A stretch of 64,000 nucleotides of DNA from Competibacter sp963695105 (GTDB lineage: Bacteria; Pseudomonadota; Gammaproteobacteria; Competibacterales; Competibacteraceae), in assembly GCA_963695105.1 (NCBI GenBank), contig CAVOGC010000019.1, forward strand, positions 1 to 64,000. The letters are read 5' to 3'. Numbering within the stretch: the stretch's first letter is position 1; each line of letters starts with the position of its first letter. The position numbers and the translations under genes are program-made. Under the pieces are notes generated by a model. That model saw only the letters and a list, made by a program, of their open reading frames with translations, ran no database searches and was not told where the DNA came from. Shown piece after piece: positions 41,861 to 51,034 of this stretch.

Positions 41861-41885
41861 TTATTACCCATTCGAGGCTACGATC

Positions 41886-42566
41886 ATGAACTACCTGGAT
41901 TTTCTTCTGTTTGGCGTTTATCCCTATCTGGCCGGTACCGTGTTTCTGCTCGGCAGCCTGGCGCGGTTCGACCGCGACCAGTTCACCTGGAAGGCGCATT
42001 CCAGCCAGATGCTCAACAACAAGAACATGCGCTGGGCCAGCAATCTGTTCCATGTGGGTATCCTGTTGCTGTTCGTCGGTCACTTCGTCGGCATGTTGAC
42101 GCCGCCGGCCATTTTCCACGCCCTTGGCGTTTCCGCCGGGGCCAAGCAGGTGCTGGCCATCGTCGCCGGCAGCGTCGCCGGGTTGATGTGCTTCGCCGGC
42201 CTGACCATGCTGGTGCAGCGGCGGTTGACCGATCCGAAGGTGCGGGCCACCAGCACCCGGATGGATATCTTCATCCTGCTGCTGCTGTATGCCCAGTTGA
42301 TCCTCGGCCTGCTGACCATCCCGCTGTCGTTGATGCACCTGGACGGTCACAACATGCTGAATCTGATGACCTGGGGGCGCAATGTCGTTACCTTCGATCC
42401 GGTGGAGGCGGTGGCGGCTCTCGGCGAGGTCGGCCTGCTGTTCAGGTTGCACATCTTTCTGGGCCTGACGGTCTTTCTGGTATTCCCGTTCAGCCGGCTG
42501 GTGCATATCTGGAGCGCGCCGGTCACCTACGTGGCTCGTCCGTATCAGGTGGTGCGGCAGCGCTGA
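41886..42566 (+). CDS. narI: Respiratory nitrate reductase gamma subunit (cytochrome b)
   Basis: A 226-residue membrane subunit with five helices that oxidises quinol and holds two b-type hemes. ATG 41886 gives MNYLDFLLFGVYPYLAGTVF. Candidate heme ligands are the histidines in SNLFHVGILLLFVGHFVGML and in LLFRLHIFLG and SRLVHIWS near the C-terminus, matching the NarI pattern. Proton release at the periplasmic face makes the enzyme energy-conserving. mobB starts 15 bp later. Confidence 0.96.
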   Translation: MNYLDFLLFGVYPYLAGTVFLLGSLARFDRDQFTWKAHSSQMLNNKNMRWASNLFHVGILLLFVGHFVGMLTPPAIFHALGVSAGAKQVLAIVAGSVAGLMCFAGLTMLVQRRLTDPKVRATSTRMDIFILLLLYAQLILGLLTIPLSLMHLDGHNMLNLMTWGRNVVTFDPVEAVAALGEVGLLFRLHIFLGLTVFLVFPFSRLVHIWSAPVTYVARPYQVVRQR

Positions 42567-42581
42567 TTCGGTTGGGCGGCG

Positions 42582-43094
42582 ATGAAAGTTCTCGGCGTCA
42601 GCGGCTGGAGCGGCTGCGGCAAGACCACGCTCATCGTTGCCCTGCTGCCCCGGCTGCGGGCGCGCGGGCTGACCGTGTCCACGCTCAAGCACGCCCATCA
42701 CGATGTGGATTTGGACTCGCCCGGCAAGGATACCTGGCGTCATCGTCAGGCCGGCGCCCATGAAGTGATTCTGGCGACCGGCCGCCGTTGGGCCTTGTTG
42801 CACGAACTGCGCGAGGAACCGGAACCCGTGCTGGCCGAATTGCTCGCCCGCCTGCAGCCGGTGGACCTGGTGTTGGTGGAGGGTTGGAAAACCGGCGCCT
42901 ATCCCAAACTGGAAATCTGGCGGCGGCTCGCCGAGGACAAGCCGCCGCGTTTCCCGAGCGACTCGACCATCGTCGCCGTCGCCAGCGAGCCGTTGATGGA
43001 GCCGGCGGCGCATGGCCGTCCCGGTTTGCCGGTATTCCCGCTGGCCGACCTGGACGGTATCGCCGGATTCGTGGCGGATTTCGCCCGGTCCTGA
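42582..43094 (+). CDS. mobB: Molybdopterin-guanine dinucleotide biosynthesis adaptor MobB
   Basis: A 170-residue GTP-binding P-loop protein, MKVLGVSGWSGCGKTTLIVA (Walker A at about residues 8-15), with TLKHAHHDVDLDSPGKDTWR and LVLVEGWKTGAYPKLEIWRR as MobB hallmarks. It assists MobA in making the MGD cofactor. It is probably the last gene of the narK-narGHJI transcript. Confidence 0.93.
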   Translation: MKVLGVSGWSGCGKTTLIVALLPRLRARGLTVSTLKHAHHDVDLDSPGKDTWRHRQAGAHEVILATGRRWALLHELREEPEPVLAELLARLQPVDLVLVEGWKTGAYPKLEIWRRLAEDKPPRFPSDSTIVAVASEPLMEPAAHGRPGLPVFPLADLDGIAGFVADFARS

Positions 43095-43283
43095 GCCTGC
43101 GTTCGACCACGCGGTGGTTTCCGCGCCGTCTTGACTTGCGGTTTGGCCGGATCTGCGCGAAAGTGCCGTATTGGGCTAATCCGGCGGCGCAACTGTTCAC
43201 TGTGATGATCTTCCGGCAACGGTTCGAACGAATGGCTCCACACTGGCGGCGTGGAGCACTCCGCGCGGGCAACGGGTGGGACC

Positions 43284-44048
43284 ATGGCTGAATCCGATAG
43301 CCGTGCGTCCGCCCGCCGGCATACCGCGCACCTGCTGAATATTTTGCGCGGCCACGGTTCGGAATCCGGCTCGGCATCGGCGGACCCGGCGCCACCCGCC
43401 CCGGTCGCTGGCTCCAAAGCGGGCGGCCCCGCCCGAGCCGAACCGCCCGCGCCTAACCTTGGCGCACCCGCGAAAATAGCCGAGGCCGTGGTTCCCTACC
43501 TTCCCCTCCCGCCACTTCCGGTGCCGGCGCCGGGTCGATCGGCGCCGCGTGCTCCAGCTTTGCCCGCCAGCCAGGAAGCGCCGCCGCGCCAGCGGACGGG
43601 TTCCGTCCCGACGGTGGGGGAGTGCCTGCGCCGTCCGCAGGGGACTTTGGGGCGGCTGATGGCGCGCGCCGACCGACTGACCCAGCTCAACCATGTCTTC
43701 CGCGCCTACCTGCCGCCGCACCTGCACGATCATGTGGTGTTGATCCGGCTGGATCAGGACGATTGGACGGTGCATGCCGACTCGTCCAGTTGGGCCACCC
43801 GGCTGCGCTACGCCCTGCACAATATCCGCGAGGCGCTCGGCCAGCAACTCGGCATCCCCTTGCCCAAGCCCCGCGTCCGGGTGGTGCCACCCGCCTTCCC
43901 GCCGCGCCCCCGGCGGCCGAGGCTGACGCTAACCCAACGCAATGCGAAACTGTTGAAAGTCACCGCCCGCAACGTGCCGGACTCGCGCCTGAGCGCGGCC
44001 CTGCTGCGGCTGGCGCAACATGCGGGTCCTTCCTCCGAGACCGCTTAA
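43284..44048 (+). CDS. DciA-like protein (DUF721)
   Basis: A 254-residue protein. The start at 43284 (MAESDSRASARRHTAHLLNI) is the best of two in-frame ATGs. A proline/alanine-rich disordered stretch (about residues 30-115) precedes the DUF721 core: LMARADRLTQLNHVFRAYLP, then WTVHADSSSWATRLRYALHN. DUF721 proteins include DciA, the loader of the replicative helicase DnaB in bacteria without DnaC. The long low-complexity N-terminus is unusual. The usual secA neighbour is absent, and recC follows. Assignment to DciA itself is by domain only. Confidence 0.7.
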   Translation: MAESDSRASARRHTAHLLNILRGHGSESGSASADPAPPAPVAGSKAGGPARAEPPAPNLGAPAKIAEAVVPYLPLPPLPVPAPGRSAPRAPALPASQEAPPRQRTGSVPTVGECLRRPQGTLGRLMARADRLTQLNHVFRAYLPPHLHDHVVLIRLDQDDWTVHADSSSWATRLRYALHNIREALGQQLGIPLPKPRVRVVPPAFPPRPRRPRLTLTQRNAKLLKVTARNVPDSRLSAALLRLAQHAGPSSETA

Positions 44049-44117
44049 GATCGCCGGACCCAAACTGGCGGCGACCGGCCCGCGCCGTGCTTTTTTCCAG
44101 CCATCAAGGCGCTCCTC

Positions 44118-47100
44118 GTGTTTTACAGCTATCAGAGCAACCAGCTTGAAGTCCTGACCGAGCAATTGGCCGGCCTGCTGCGGCGGCCTTTGCGCGCGCC
44201 GCTGGCGCGGGAGGTCGTGGTCACCCAGAGCAACGGCATGGCCCGCTGGCTGACGCTGCGCCTGGCCGAGCGCCTGGGGGTCTGCGCCAATCTGGCGTTC
44301 CAGTTTCCGGCGACTTTTCTCTGGGAGATGAGCCGGGTGGTGCTGCGCCAGTTGCCGCCGACCTCGGCGTTCGATAAGCCGGTGCTGGTTTGGCGGGTCA
44401 TGGCGCTATTGCGGGAGTTGGAGGACACGCCGCGCTTTGCGCCGCCGCGGGCTTATCTCGGCGACGGCGGCGGCGACGATTTTCGCTGCCACGAACTGGC
44501 CTGCCGCATCGCCGACGGCTTCGATCAGTATCTGGTTTACCGTCCGGACTGGATCGGAAAGTGGGAGGCGGGCGAGGAGGATCACTGGCAAGCGGAGCTG
44601 TGGCGGCGGCTGGCGCGGACGGGCGCGGCGCACCGGGGGCGCGTGCAGGAACAGTTCCGCAAGGCGCTGCGCGACGGCGACTTCGACCGCCGCCGCTTGC
44701 CGGAACGGGTCGCCGTCATCGGCGTGGCGGCGCTGCCGCCGCTGTATCTGGACCTGCTGGCGGAACTGGCGCGCCATGTGGATCTGCATCTGTTCGTGCT
44801 GAATCCCTGCCAGGAATACTGGGGCGACATCCGGGCCGAACGCGATTTGGCCCGGCTGGGCGAGGAGACCGACCCGGAGGACGCCTATCTAACGGTCGGC
44901 AATCCGCTGTTGGCCTCCTGCGGCAAGCAGGGGCGGGATTTCATCGACTTGCTGCAAGCGTATCCGCGAACGGAGTGGGACGGCTTCGCCGAACCCGGCG
45001 GCGAAACGCTGTTGCATCTGTTGCAGGCCGATATCCTGAACTTGCGCGAGCGGGGCGGCGAGGAGTGCCCGCCGTTGCCACTGCGGCCGGACGACCGCTC
45101 GTTGCAAATCCACGCCTGCCACGGGCCGATGCGCGAGGTCGAGGTTTTGCACGATCAATTGCTGGCGTTGTTCGCGGCGCGGCGGGATCTGAAGCCGTCG
45201 GACGTGATCGTGATGGCGCCGGACATCGCCGTGTACGGGCCGCTGATCGAGGCGGTGTTCGACGGCGCCCCGCGCGAACGACGGATACCGTTCAGCGTCG
45301 CCGATCAGGGCGCGCCGGTCGAGAATCCGCTGGTCGAGGTGTTTTTCGAATTGCTGGATCTGGGCGGTGGGCGCTACGACGCCGCGCGGGTGTTGGGCCT
45401 GCTGGAGCCGCCGGCGGTGCGGCGGCGCTTCGGTCTGGCGGAAGACGATCTGGAACGAGTCCGCCGCTGGGCGCGAGGCGCCGGCATTCGCTGGGGCATC
45501 GACGCCGGCATCAAGAGCACCTGGGATTTGCCAGCCACCGCCGAGCACACCTGGCGGGCCGGGCTGGACCGGCTGCTGCTGGGCTACGCGCTGCCGGGGA
45601 ACGGCCGCGAGCTGTACGGCGGCATTCTGCCCTACGACGAGGTGGAAGGCGGCGAGGCGCGGGCGCTGGGGTGCTTGCAGAGTTTCACCGAGGCGCTGTT
45701 TGGCCTGGATGTCCGCTTGCGCGAGCGCCGGCCACTGGCGGCGTGGGTGGACGTGCTGCGCGGCGTGCTGGAGCAATTTTTCGAGCCCCGCGAACGCGAG
45801 GAGAACGAACTGCAACTGATTCGCGCCGCGCTGGAAACGTTGCGCGGCAACGCCGAACTGGCCGGGTTCGGCGAGCCGGTTTTGCTGTCGGTGGTGAAAT
45901 CGACGCTGCGCAACCAGTTGAACACGGCCGAGAGCGGCGCGGGGCGATTTTTGGGCGGCGGCGTGACCTGCTGCGCGATGGTGCCGATGCGCAGCATCCC
46001 GTTTCCGGTGGTGTGCCTGCTCGGCATGAACGACGACGCCTATCCGCGCCCGCACCGGCCGGTCGGTTTCGATTTGCTGGCGACCCGCTTCCGGCGCGGC
46101 GACCGCTCCCGCCGCCAGGACGACCGCTATCTGTTTCTGGAGACCCTGCTGTCAGCCCGGGCGTGCTTTTACCTGAGCTATGTCGGCCAGAACATCCGCG
46201 ACAATTCGGTACTGCCGCCCTCGGTGCTGATCGCTGAGCTGCTGGATGTGGTGGACCGGGGTTTTTATGGCGCCGACGGCCGGGCCAGCACGCAACTGCT
46301 GACGCGCCACCCCTTGCAGGCATTCAGCCGGCGCTATTTCGTCGGCGACGCGCGCCTGTTCAGCTACGCGGGGGAATGGGTGGAGGCCAGCCGGCGGGCC
46401 GGCCGCGGCGAGCGGGCGGCGACGGCGCTGCTGGCGGGAGAGTTGCCGGAGCCGGAGCCAGCCTTGCGTACAGTCACTTTGGAGGGGCTGATCCGGTTCT
46501 TCAAAAATCCGGCGCGCTGGCTGTTGCGCGAGCGGCTCGGCATCCGGGTGGAGGAGGGCGAGGAGGCGCTGGAGACTCGCGAGCCATTCGTGCTGGACGG
46601 GCTGGAAAATTATCAGGTGTTGGGCCGGGCGCTGGAACTGTACCGCGAGGACCGGCCGGCGGTGGAAATCGAGGCGGTGCTGCGGGCGGGCGGGGCGTTA
46701 CCGCACGGACAGGTGGGCGAGTGCGTGTTCGCCGGGGCGCGGGAACGGGTGGTCCGTTTCGCCGGGCGGTTGGGGCGAGTGTTGCCGCGGCGGGCGGCCG
46801 AACCGCTGAACCTGGAGCTAACGCTGGGAGAATTCCGCCTGACCGGCCGCTTGACCGGGCTGACGCCAGCGGGATGGACGGGCTATCGACTGGCGTCGAT
46901 GAAAGCAAGCGATTATCTGAACTTATGGCTGCATCATCTGGCGTCGAACGCCGTGGCGCCGGTGGGGGTCGCCTCGTGCGGCCATTGGGTGGCGGAAGAT
47001 CGGGATGTGGTTCTGGAACCGGTCACGAATCCTCATGAAACGTTGCGGACGCTGCTGGACCTGTATTGGCGGGGAACGCGACGCCTGCTGCATTTCTTTC

Positions 47101-47354
47101 CGAAAAGCGCGCTGGCTTACGTCGAGAAACTGGGCAAGGACGGGGATGGGGAGAGAGCCTTGCGCGCGGCGCAAACCGAGTGGGAAGGCAGTGAGTATCG
47201 GCAGAGCCGTTCGGAGCGGGAGGATGGCTATTACCAGTTGGCGTTCGGCGATACCGATCCACTGGATGGCGAGTTCGTGGAACTGGCAATGGCGGTTTTC
47301 GAACCGCTGTTTGCCCATGTTCGACGCGAGGCGGAGGACGGATCGAAGCAGTAA
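44118..47354 (+). CDS. recC: Exodeoxyribonuclease V gamma subunit RecC
   Basis: A 1078-residue RecC (E. coli 1122) that recognises Chi in the RecBCD complex. The start is GTG 44118 (MFYSYQSNQLEVLTEQLAGL). EVVVTQSNGMARWLTLRLAE, HLFVLNPCQEYWGDI, MPMRSIPFPVVCLLGMNDDA-type sequence and ETLLSARACFYLSYVGQNIR are RecC blocks. No recB or recD is in the window: the next gene is a convergent TetR regulator. So recC is either apart from its partners or their order has changed. Confidence 0.94.
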   Translation: MFYSYQSNQLEVLTEQLAGLLRRPLRAPLAREVVVTQSNGMARWLTLRLAERLGVCANLAFQFPATFLWEMSRVVLRQLPPTSAFDKPVLVWRVMALLRELEDTPRFAPPRAYLGDGGGDDFRCHELACRIADGFDQYLVYRPDWIGKWEAGEEDHWQAELWRRLARTGAAHRGRVQEQFRKALRDGDFDRRRLPERVAVIGVAALPPLYLDLLAELARHVDLHLFVLNPCQEYWGDIRAERDLARLGEETDPEDAYLTVGNPLLASCGKQGRDFIDLLQAYPRTEWDGFAEPGGETLLHLLQADILNLRERGGEECPPLPLRPDDRSLQIHACHGPMREVEVLHDQLLALFAARRDLKPSDVIVMAPDIAVYGPLIEAVFDGAPRERRIPFSVADQGAPVENPLVEVFFELLDLGGGRYDAARVLGLLEPPAVRRRFGLAEDDLERVRRWARGAGIRWGIDAGIKSTWDLPATAEHTWRAGLDRLLLGYALPGNGRELYGGILPYDEVEGGEARALGCLQSFTEALFGLDVRLRERRPLAAWVDVLRGVLEQFFEPREREENELQLIRAALETLRGNAELAGFGEPVLLSVVKSTLRNQLNTAESGAGRFLGGGVTCCAMVPMRSIPFPVVCLLGMNDDAYPRPHRPVGFDLLATRFRRGDRSRRQDDRYLFLETLLSARACFYLSYVGQNIRDNSVLPPSVLIAELLDVVDRGFYGADGRASTQLLTRHPLQAFSRRYFVGDARLFSYAGEWVEASRRAGRGERAATALLAGELPEPEPALRTVTLEGLIRFFKNPARWLLRERLGIRVEEGEEALETREPFVLDGLENYQVLGRALELYREDRPAVEIEAVLRAGGALPHGQVGECVFAGARERVVRFAGRLGRVLPRRAAEPLNLELTLGEFRLTGRLTGLTPAGWTGYRLASMKASDYLNLWLHHLASNAVAPVGVASCGHWVAEDRDVVLEPVTNPHETLRTLLDLYWRGTRRLLHFFPKSALAYVEKLGKDGDGERALRAAQTEWEGSEYRQSRSEREDGYYQLAFGDTDPLDGEFVELAMAVFEPLFAHVRREAEDGSKQ

Positions 47355-47419
47355 AGAACGGCAAGGTTACCGCGCGAGCGTCGGTCGAGAATGCGCCCTC
47401 TTGATGAAACAGCGGCCCG

Positions 47420-48031
47420 CTAGAGCGGCGCGGCGCGCGCGAAGCCAGTCAGATAGTGATCCAGCAGCGAGCCGGCTACCTCCTCGATCGAATGGCCGCC
47501 GACGGCTTCCAGTTTCTGGTCCAGGCTGAGAATGCAGATACCGTGAATTCCGCTCCACAGCGCGCGGGAGGCCAGGGCGCTGTCGTCCGGCGGTCGCTGG
47601 GGGCAAAGCAACATGAGTTGTTGCTGCACCAGTTCGAACATCCGCGCCACTTTCTCGTTGAAAGAGTCCGGCACGGTTTCCCCCGCCGGCAAGCGATGCT
47701 GGTAAATCGCCAGCCAGCGATTGGGTTCGTTCAGGGCGAAGGCGATGTAGCCCTGAGCCAAGGCCCGAACGGCGGCGGCCGGCGGTGGCTGTCCGGCGAC
47801 GGCGGCGGCCAGCCGCGTGTGCAGGGCGTCCAGCGTCCGTTCGTTCATCTGAGCGATCAGGTCGTCGAGGTTGCGAAAGACCATGTACAGGCTGCCGACC
47901 GTATATCCGATACGGGCGGCCACCTTGCGGGTGCTCAAGCCGGCCAAGCCCTGCGCGGCGACCAGATCCTCGGCGGCCTCCAGGGCGATCTGCCGGAGTT
48001 CCTCGCGCGTGTGTTCGTTGCGTCTGCCCAT
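47420..48031 (-). CDS. TetR/AcrR-family transcriptional regulator
   Basis: A 203-residue repressor-type protein. The N-terminal helix-turn-helix reads LSTRKVAARIGYTVGSLYMV (about residues 32-51). The C-terminal ligand domain contains LAIYQHRLPAGE and ALWSGIHGICIL, resembling the WHG-type C-terminal family. It starts 23 bp beyond the end of the YegI-type kinase gene on the same strand, so it may be the last gene of that operon. Its ligand and targets are unknown. Confidence 0.85.
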   Translation of the reverse strand: MGRRNEHTREELRQIALEAAEDLVAAQGLAGLSTRKVAARIGYTVGSLYMVFRNLDDLIAQMNERTLDALHTRLAAAVAGQPPPAAAVRALAQGYIAFALNEPNRWLAIYQHRLPAGETVPDSFNEKVARMFELVQQQLMLLCPQRPPDDSALASRALWSGIHGICILSLDQKLEAVGGHSIEEVAGSLLDHYLTGFARAAPL

Positions 48032-48054
48032 TGAAACCTCTTCGCCGCAACCGC

Positions 48055-50058
48055 CTAGCCGCCGTTGCGCCGCCAGAAAACCCCGATATTGGGATAGAAA
48101 GCCCGCAGGTCGGCTTGCGCCTGCGCCTCCCGCATCGCTTGGCGGATCAGGGCGATGTTGAGCTGGGCGCGCTGCTTGAGGATATCTGTCTTGATTTTAG
48201 CCAGTTCCTCGGGACCCGCCAGCAGTTCCCGTTCGATCTGTTGCCGTTGTTGGGCATATTGTTGGCGCAGGTTGGCGACGGCGGCCGGATTGGCGCCCTT
48301 GTCGGGATCGTAGCGAAACTGGCGCTCCAGGGCTTGACGCCAGGCCAGCAGCGCCGCATACCGCTGTTGGCCCAAGTGCTGGCCAAAACCGGGCACCGCC
48401 TGGAGCGCGGCGGGCGTCACGTCGGCGGCGGTTTCGATGCCGTAGGATTCCAGCGCCATCCGGTCGGTGGTGCGCAGTCCGGTGATCCGGGCCGCGTCGA
48501 CAAAGTGACCCTCCAGAAACGCTTGCAACTGAATCTGGCGCTGGCCGGTTTCCAATCGCCGCAGGTTGCGCTGGTACTCGGCCCCCAGGTTGCGGTGGCG
48601 CTCGCGCAGTTCGTGCAGTGCTTGCAGCTTGTCGGCGAACGGCTTGGCGGTGGCGCGTCCTCGCCAAGCCGCCCGCAGCTCGGCCAGTTCCCGGCGGGCC
48701 GCCAGCAGCGCCAGCCGGCGGCGCTGGCGTTCCCGCCGCGCCGCGTTGTCCTGTGACAACGACCAGCCGACGGTCGCCAGTGGCAGCCACAGCCAGCTCA
48801 GTCGCGGGCGCAGGAGCACCGCCGCCAGGGCGATGCCGGCGACGGCCGCCGTCTTGATCGCGTTACGGCGGCGGACCCGGCGCAGCGGTTCCGGTAGCGG
48901 GGTGGGGGTGATCGGCGCCAGTTGCGCGGCCGCCGGCGCCGGCGGGTCTTCATGCATCGGCGGCTCCAGCGCCAGAATGCGATTCCAGGTCGGCTCCAGA
49001 TCGAAGTCGCTGGGGCCGGCGGCGGGGCCGCCAGTCGCCGCTTGCTGGGCTGGCGGGATGAAAAACAGGGTTCCGCTGGCTTGCTCCAGCGCACACCACG
49101 GACAGGCCGGCGACCGCTGTGGGTATTTGTGCACGGCGCTGTGCCGGCAGGTGCGCAACTCGCCGTTGAGTTGTTCCAGCGCCAGCAGCCATTCGCGGGC
49201 GGAGGGCCGTGGCTGGGCCGGGCCGGGGGGCGCGAAGGCGCGCTCGAACAGGTGCGTCACCGGGCGCGGCAGGGCGGCGAGCGGCAGGGTGTGCGGTGGT
49301 GGTTCCATCAAGCGGGCGGCGGCGTGCTGGCCGAAGGCGAACCGGCATTCCTTGATGGCGCGCTCGATCGGCATGTCACCCTTGCCCCGATAACGGCCGG
49401 CGAAGGGATGACGCCCCATGAACAGCAGGTGAAAACACAATAGGGCCAGGCCGAAGGCGTCGTGGTCCGGGGCGCGCCGCAGCCCGTGAAACGGCCGGTC
49501 CTGCAATTCCGGCGCGGTGAACTGCGGCACGCCGACATCGCAGGGGAACAGCCGGCTGCCGGTGTCGATCTGGAAGGAATCGCAATCGATCAGCTTGACC
49601 AGCGCCTGGGTCGAGACCACCACGTTGCCGGGATTGACGTCGCCGATGATGTGACCTCGGGCGTGGATGGTCTCGAACGCGCTGGCCAGATTGCGGGCGG
49701 CATGGATCAAGAAGGACCAGTCGGCTTGCGGGAAGGCCCGCTTGCGGTGCGCGGGGCCGTACAAACTGTGGATTTCCTGGTAGCCGCTGACCTTGGGCAT
49801 GACGAAACCGCGCATCGAACCGGTCGGATGGGCGCGCAGCACGTCCACCGGCCAGGCGGCGATTTCCAGCAGGCTGGGATGGGCTTGCCGGGCCATCGCC
49901 TCCAGCTTGAGGGCCTTGTCGGCATCGACTGCCTGATGATAGATCTTGGCGACGAAGCCCGGTCGGCCGACGATTTCATGAACCGCGCCTTCCCCGCCGC
50001 GCCCCAGCGCCTTGCCCAGTTCGACGGGGTGGCCGGCGCCGCTATACAGCCTCGTCAC
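48055..50058 (-). CDS. yegI: YegI-type Ser/Thr protein kinase with zinc-ribbon-like and helix-hairpin-helix parts
   Basis: A 667-residue protein from GTG 50058 (an ATG at 50094 is possible but deeper inside the preceding gene). The kinase domain (about residues 10-290) has the glycine loop LGRGGEGAV, K38 in VAKIY, catalytic GDVNPGN (D140) and the metal Asp D158 in LIDCD (in place of DFG), plus APEL. A Cys/His cluster (CRHSAVHKYPQRSPACPWC, about 307-325) and one membrane segment near 405-430 follow. A coiled-coil leads to a helix-hairpin-helix (ITGLRTTDRMALESYGIETA, then AVPGFGQHLG). The gene forms one operon with the PP2C and VWA genes. This matches E. coli yegL-yegK-yegI. Substrates are unknown. 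Confidence 0.8.
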   Translation of the reverse strand: MTRLYSGAGHPVELGKALGRGGEGAVHEIVGRPGFVAKIYHQAVDADKALKLEAMARQAHPSLLEIAAWPVDVLRAHPTGSMRGFVMPKVSGYQEIHSLYGPAHRKRAFPQADWSFLIHAARNLASAFETIHARGHIIGDVNPGNVVVSTQALVKLIDCDSFQIDTGSRLFPCDVGVPQFTAPELQDRPFHGLRRAPDHDAFGLALLCFHLLFMGRHPFAGRYRGKGDMPIERAIKECRFAFGQHAAARLMEPPPHTLPLAALPRPVTHLFERAFAPPGPAQPRPSAREWLLALEQLNGELRTCRHSAVHKYPQRSPACPWCALEQASGTLFFIPPAQQAATGGPAAGPSDFDLEPTWNRILALEPPMHEDPPAPAAAQLAPITPTPLPEPLRRVRRRNAIKTAAVAGIALAAVLLRPRLSWLWLPLATVGWSLSQDNAARRERQRRRLALLAARRELAELRAAWRGRATAKPFADKLQALHELRERHRNLGAEYQRNLRRLETGQRQIQLQAFLEGHFVDAARITGLRTTDRMALESYGIETAADVTPAALQAVPGFGQHLGQQRYAALLAWRQALERQFRYDPDKGANPAAVANLRQQYAQQRQQIERELLAGPEELAKIKTDILKQRAQLNIALIRQAMREAQAQADLRAFYPNIGVFWRRNGG

Positions 50059-51034
50059 CGGAGTCTTCCCGCGGCTCGGATTCGGGGGCCGCACCCCCGC
50101 CTTCGCCCGCCGGGAGGGAAGGCGTCCTCGCGGGATCGGCGGCGGCCGCTTCCTCGCCGCCGCCGGAGGAGGGGATTGGAGGGGGAGGGTTGAGGTCCGT
50201 GTCCTCGCCGTCCTGGGTAGGCTCCACGCCGCTGGTGGCTTCGGCGGGTTCCGCCGCCAGCCGGGTGGCCAGGATCAGGGTCTTGTCGTCGTGGGTGCGC
50301 TGGTTGATCGCCGGGTCGGCGAGCAGGCGTTCCAGCGCGGTTACCAGCACCGCCGGACAGCCGGGCTCGGGATGTTCGCGCAAGCGCTGGAACAACGGGC
50401 GGAAAAACGGTTCGTGGGCCTGACGGGTTTGATAGTGCAGCGCCAGTCGTTGCAGGCCGTCGGTCAGCAGCGCGATTTCGACGACGGGTTCGCTCAGGAT
50501 CGCGTATTCCAGATGGGCGGCGGCGGTGGCGTCGGTGACGAAGTAGGTCTCGTTGGCGTACTCGCCGGCCTGCGGCCAGAATACTGGTCGGTAACCCTCG
50601 TCCGGGGCGCCGATCACGATGGCGCCGTCGCCGATTTGCAGGAACAGCGCGCGGTCGGCGGCCACCACCGCGCCCAGCAGGGTGCAGGCGAATTCCCGCA
50701 TCGGCTGCCCCGTGTCCGCCGCGAGGCGCTCCAGCGCGTTTCGAACCTGCTGGAATAGCGTTTCGGCCACGGTCGGCGTCCAATCCTCGCCGAGGGGGGC
50801 CGCCGCCAGCCAGGCCGCGCATTCGGTCAGCAGGGTCTGGCAGGTCAGTTCCGCGCCGACGCCCGAGAGGGCGGCGCTGCCGGCGCCGTCGGCGGCGACC
50901 AACACCAGCACGCCCGGTTCCGGTCCCGGCAACAGGCGGGCGGCGCAGGCGTCCTGACAGCCGGTTCCATCGGCGAGGTGCGCCACGCCCACCACGCTGG
51001 CGTGGACATGGCGCCAGCCGTCCGCTTCGCTCAC
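50042..51034 (-). CDS. yegK: PP2C-family phosphatase, YegK-type
   Basis: 330 residues from GTG 51034, which overlaps the VWA stop as GTGA. Metal-site blocks are GTGCQDACAAR, VAADGAGSA, IGDGAIVIG, LLTDGLQRL and THDDKTLIL, the PP2C set, so the enzyme looks active. It is expected to reverse phosphorylation by the neighbouring kinase. The last 70 residues are low-complexity (PPPPIPSSGGGEEAAAA and PSLPAGEGGGA), and their DNA resembles the REP palindromes of this genome, so the tail may derive from repeat insertion. The gene overlaps the kinase by 17 bp. Confidence 0.82.
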   Translation of the reverse strand: MSEADGWRHVHASVVGVAHLADGTGCQDACAARLLPGPEPGVLVLVAADGAGSAALSGVGAELTCQTLLTECAAWLAAAPLGEDWTPTVAETLFQQVRNALERLAADTGQPMREFACTLLGAVVAADRALFLQIGDGAIVIGAPDEGYRPVFWPQAGEYANETYFVTDATAAAHLEYAILSEPVVEIALLTDGLQRLALHYQTRQAHEPFFRPLFQRLREHPEPGCPAVLVTALERLLADPAINQRTHDDKTLILATRLAAEPAEATSGVEPTQDGEDTDLNPPPPIPSSGGGEEAAAADPARTPSLPAGEGGGAAPESEPREDSGDEAV

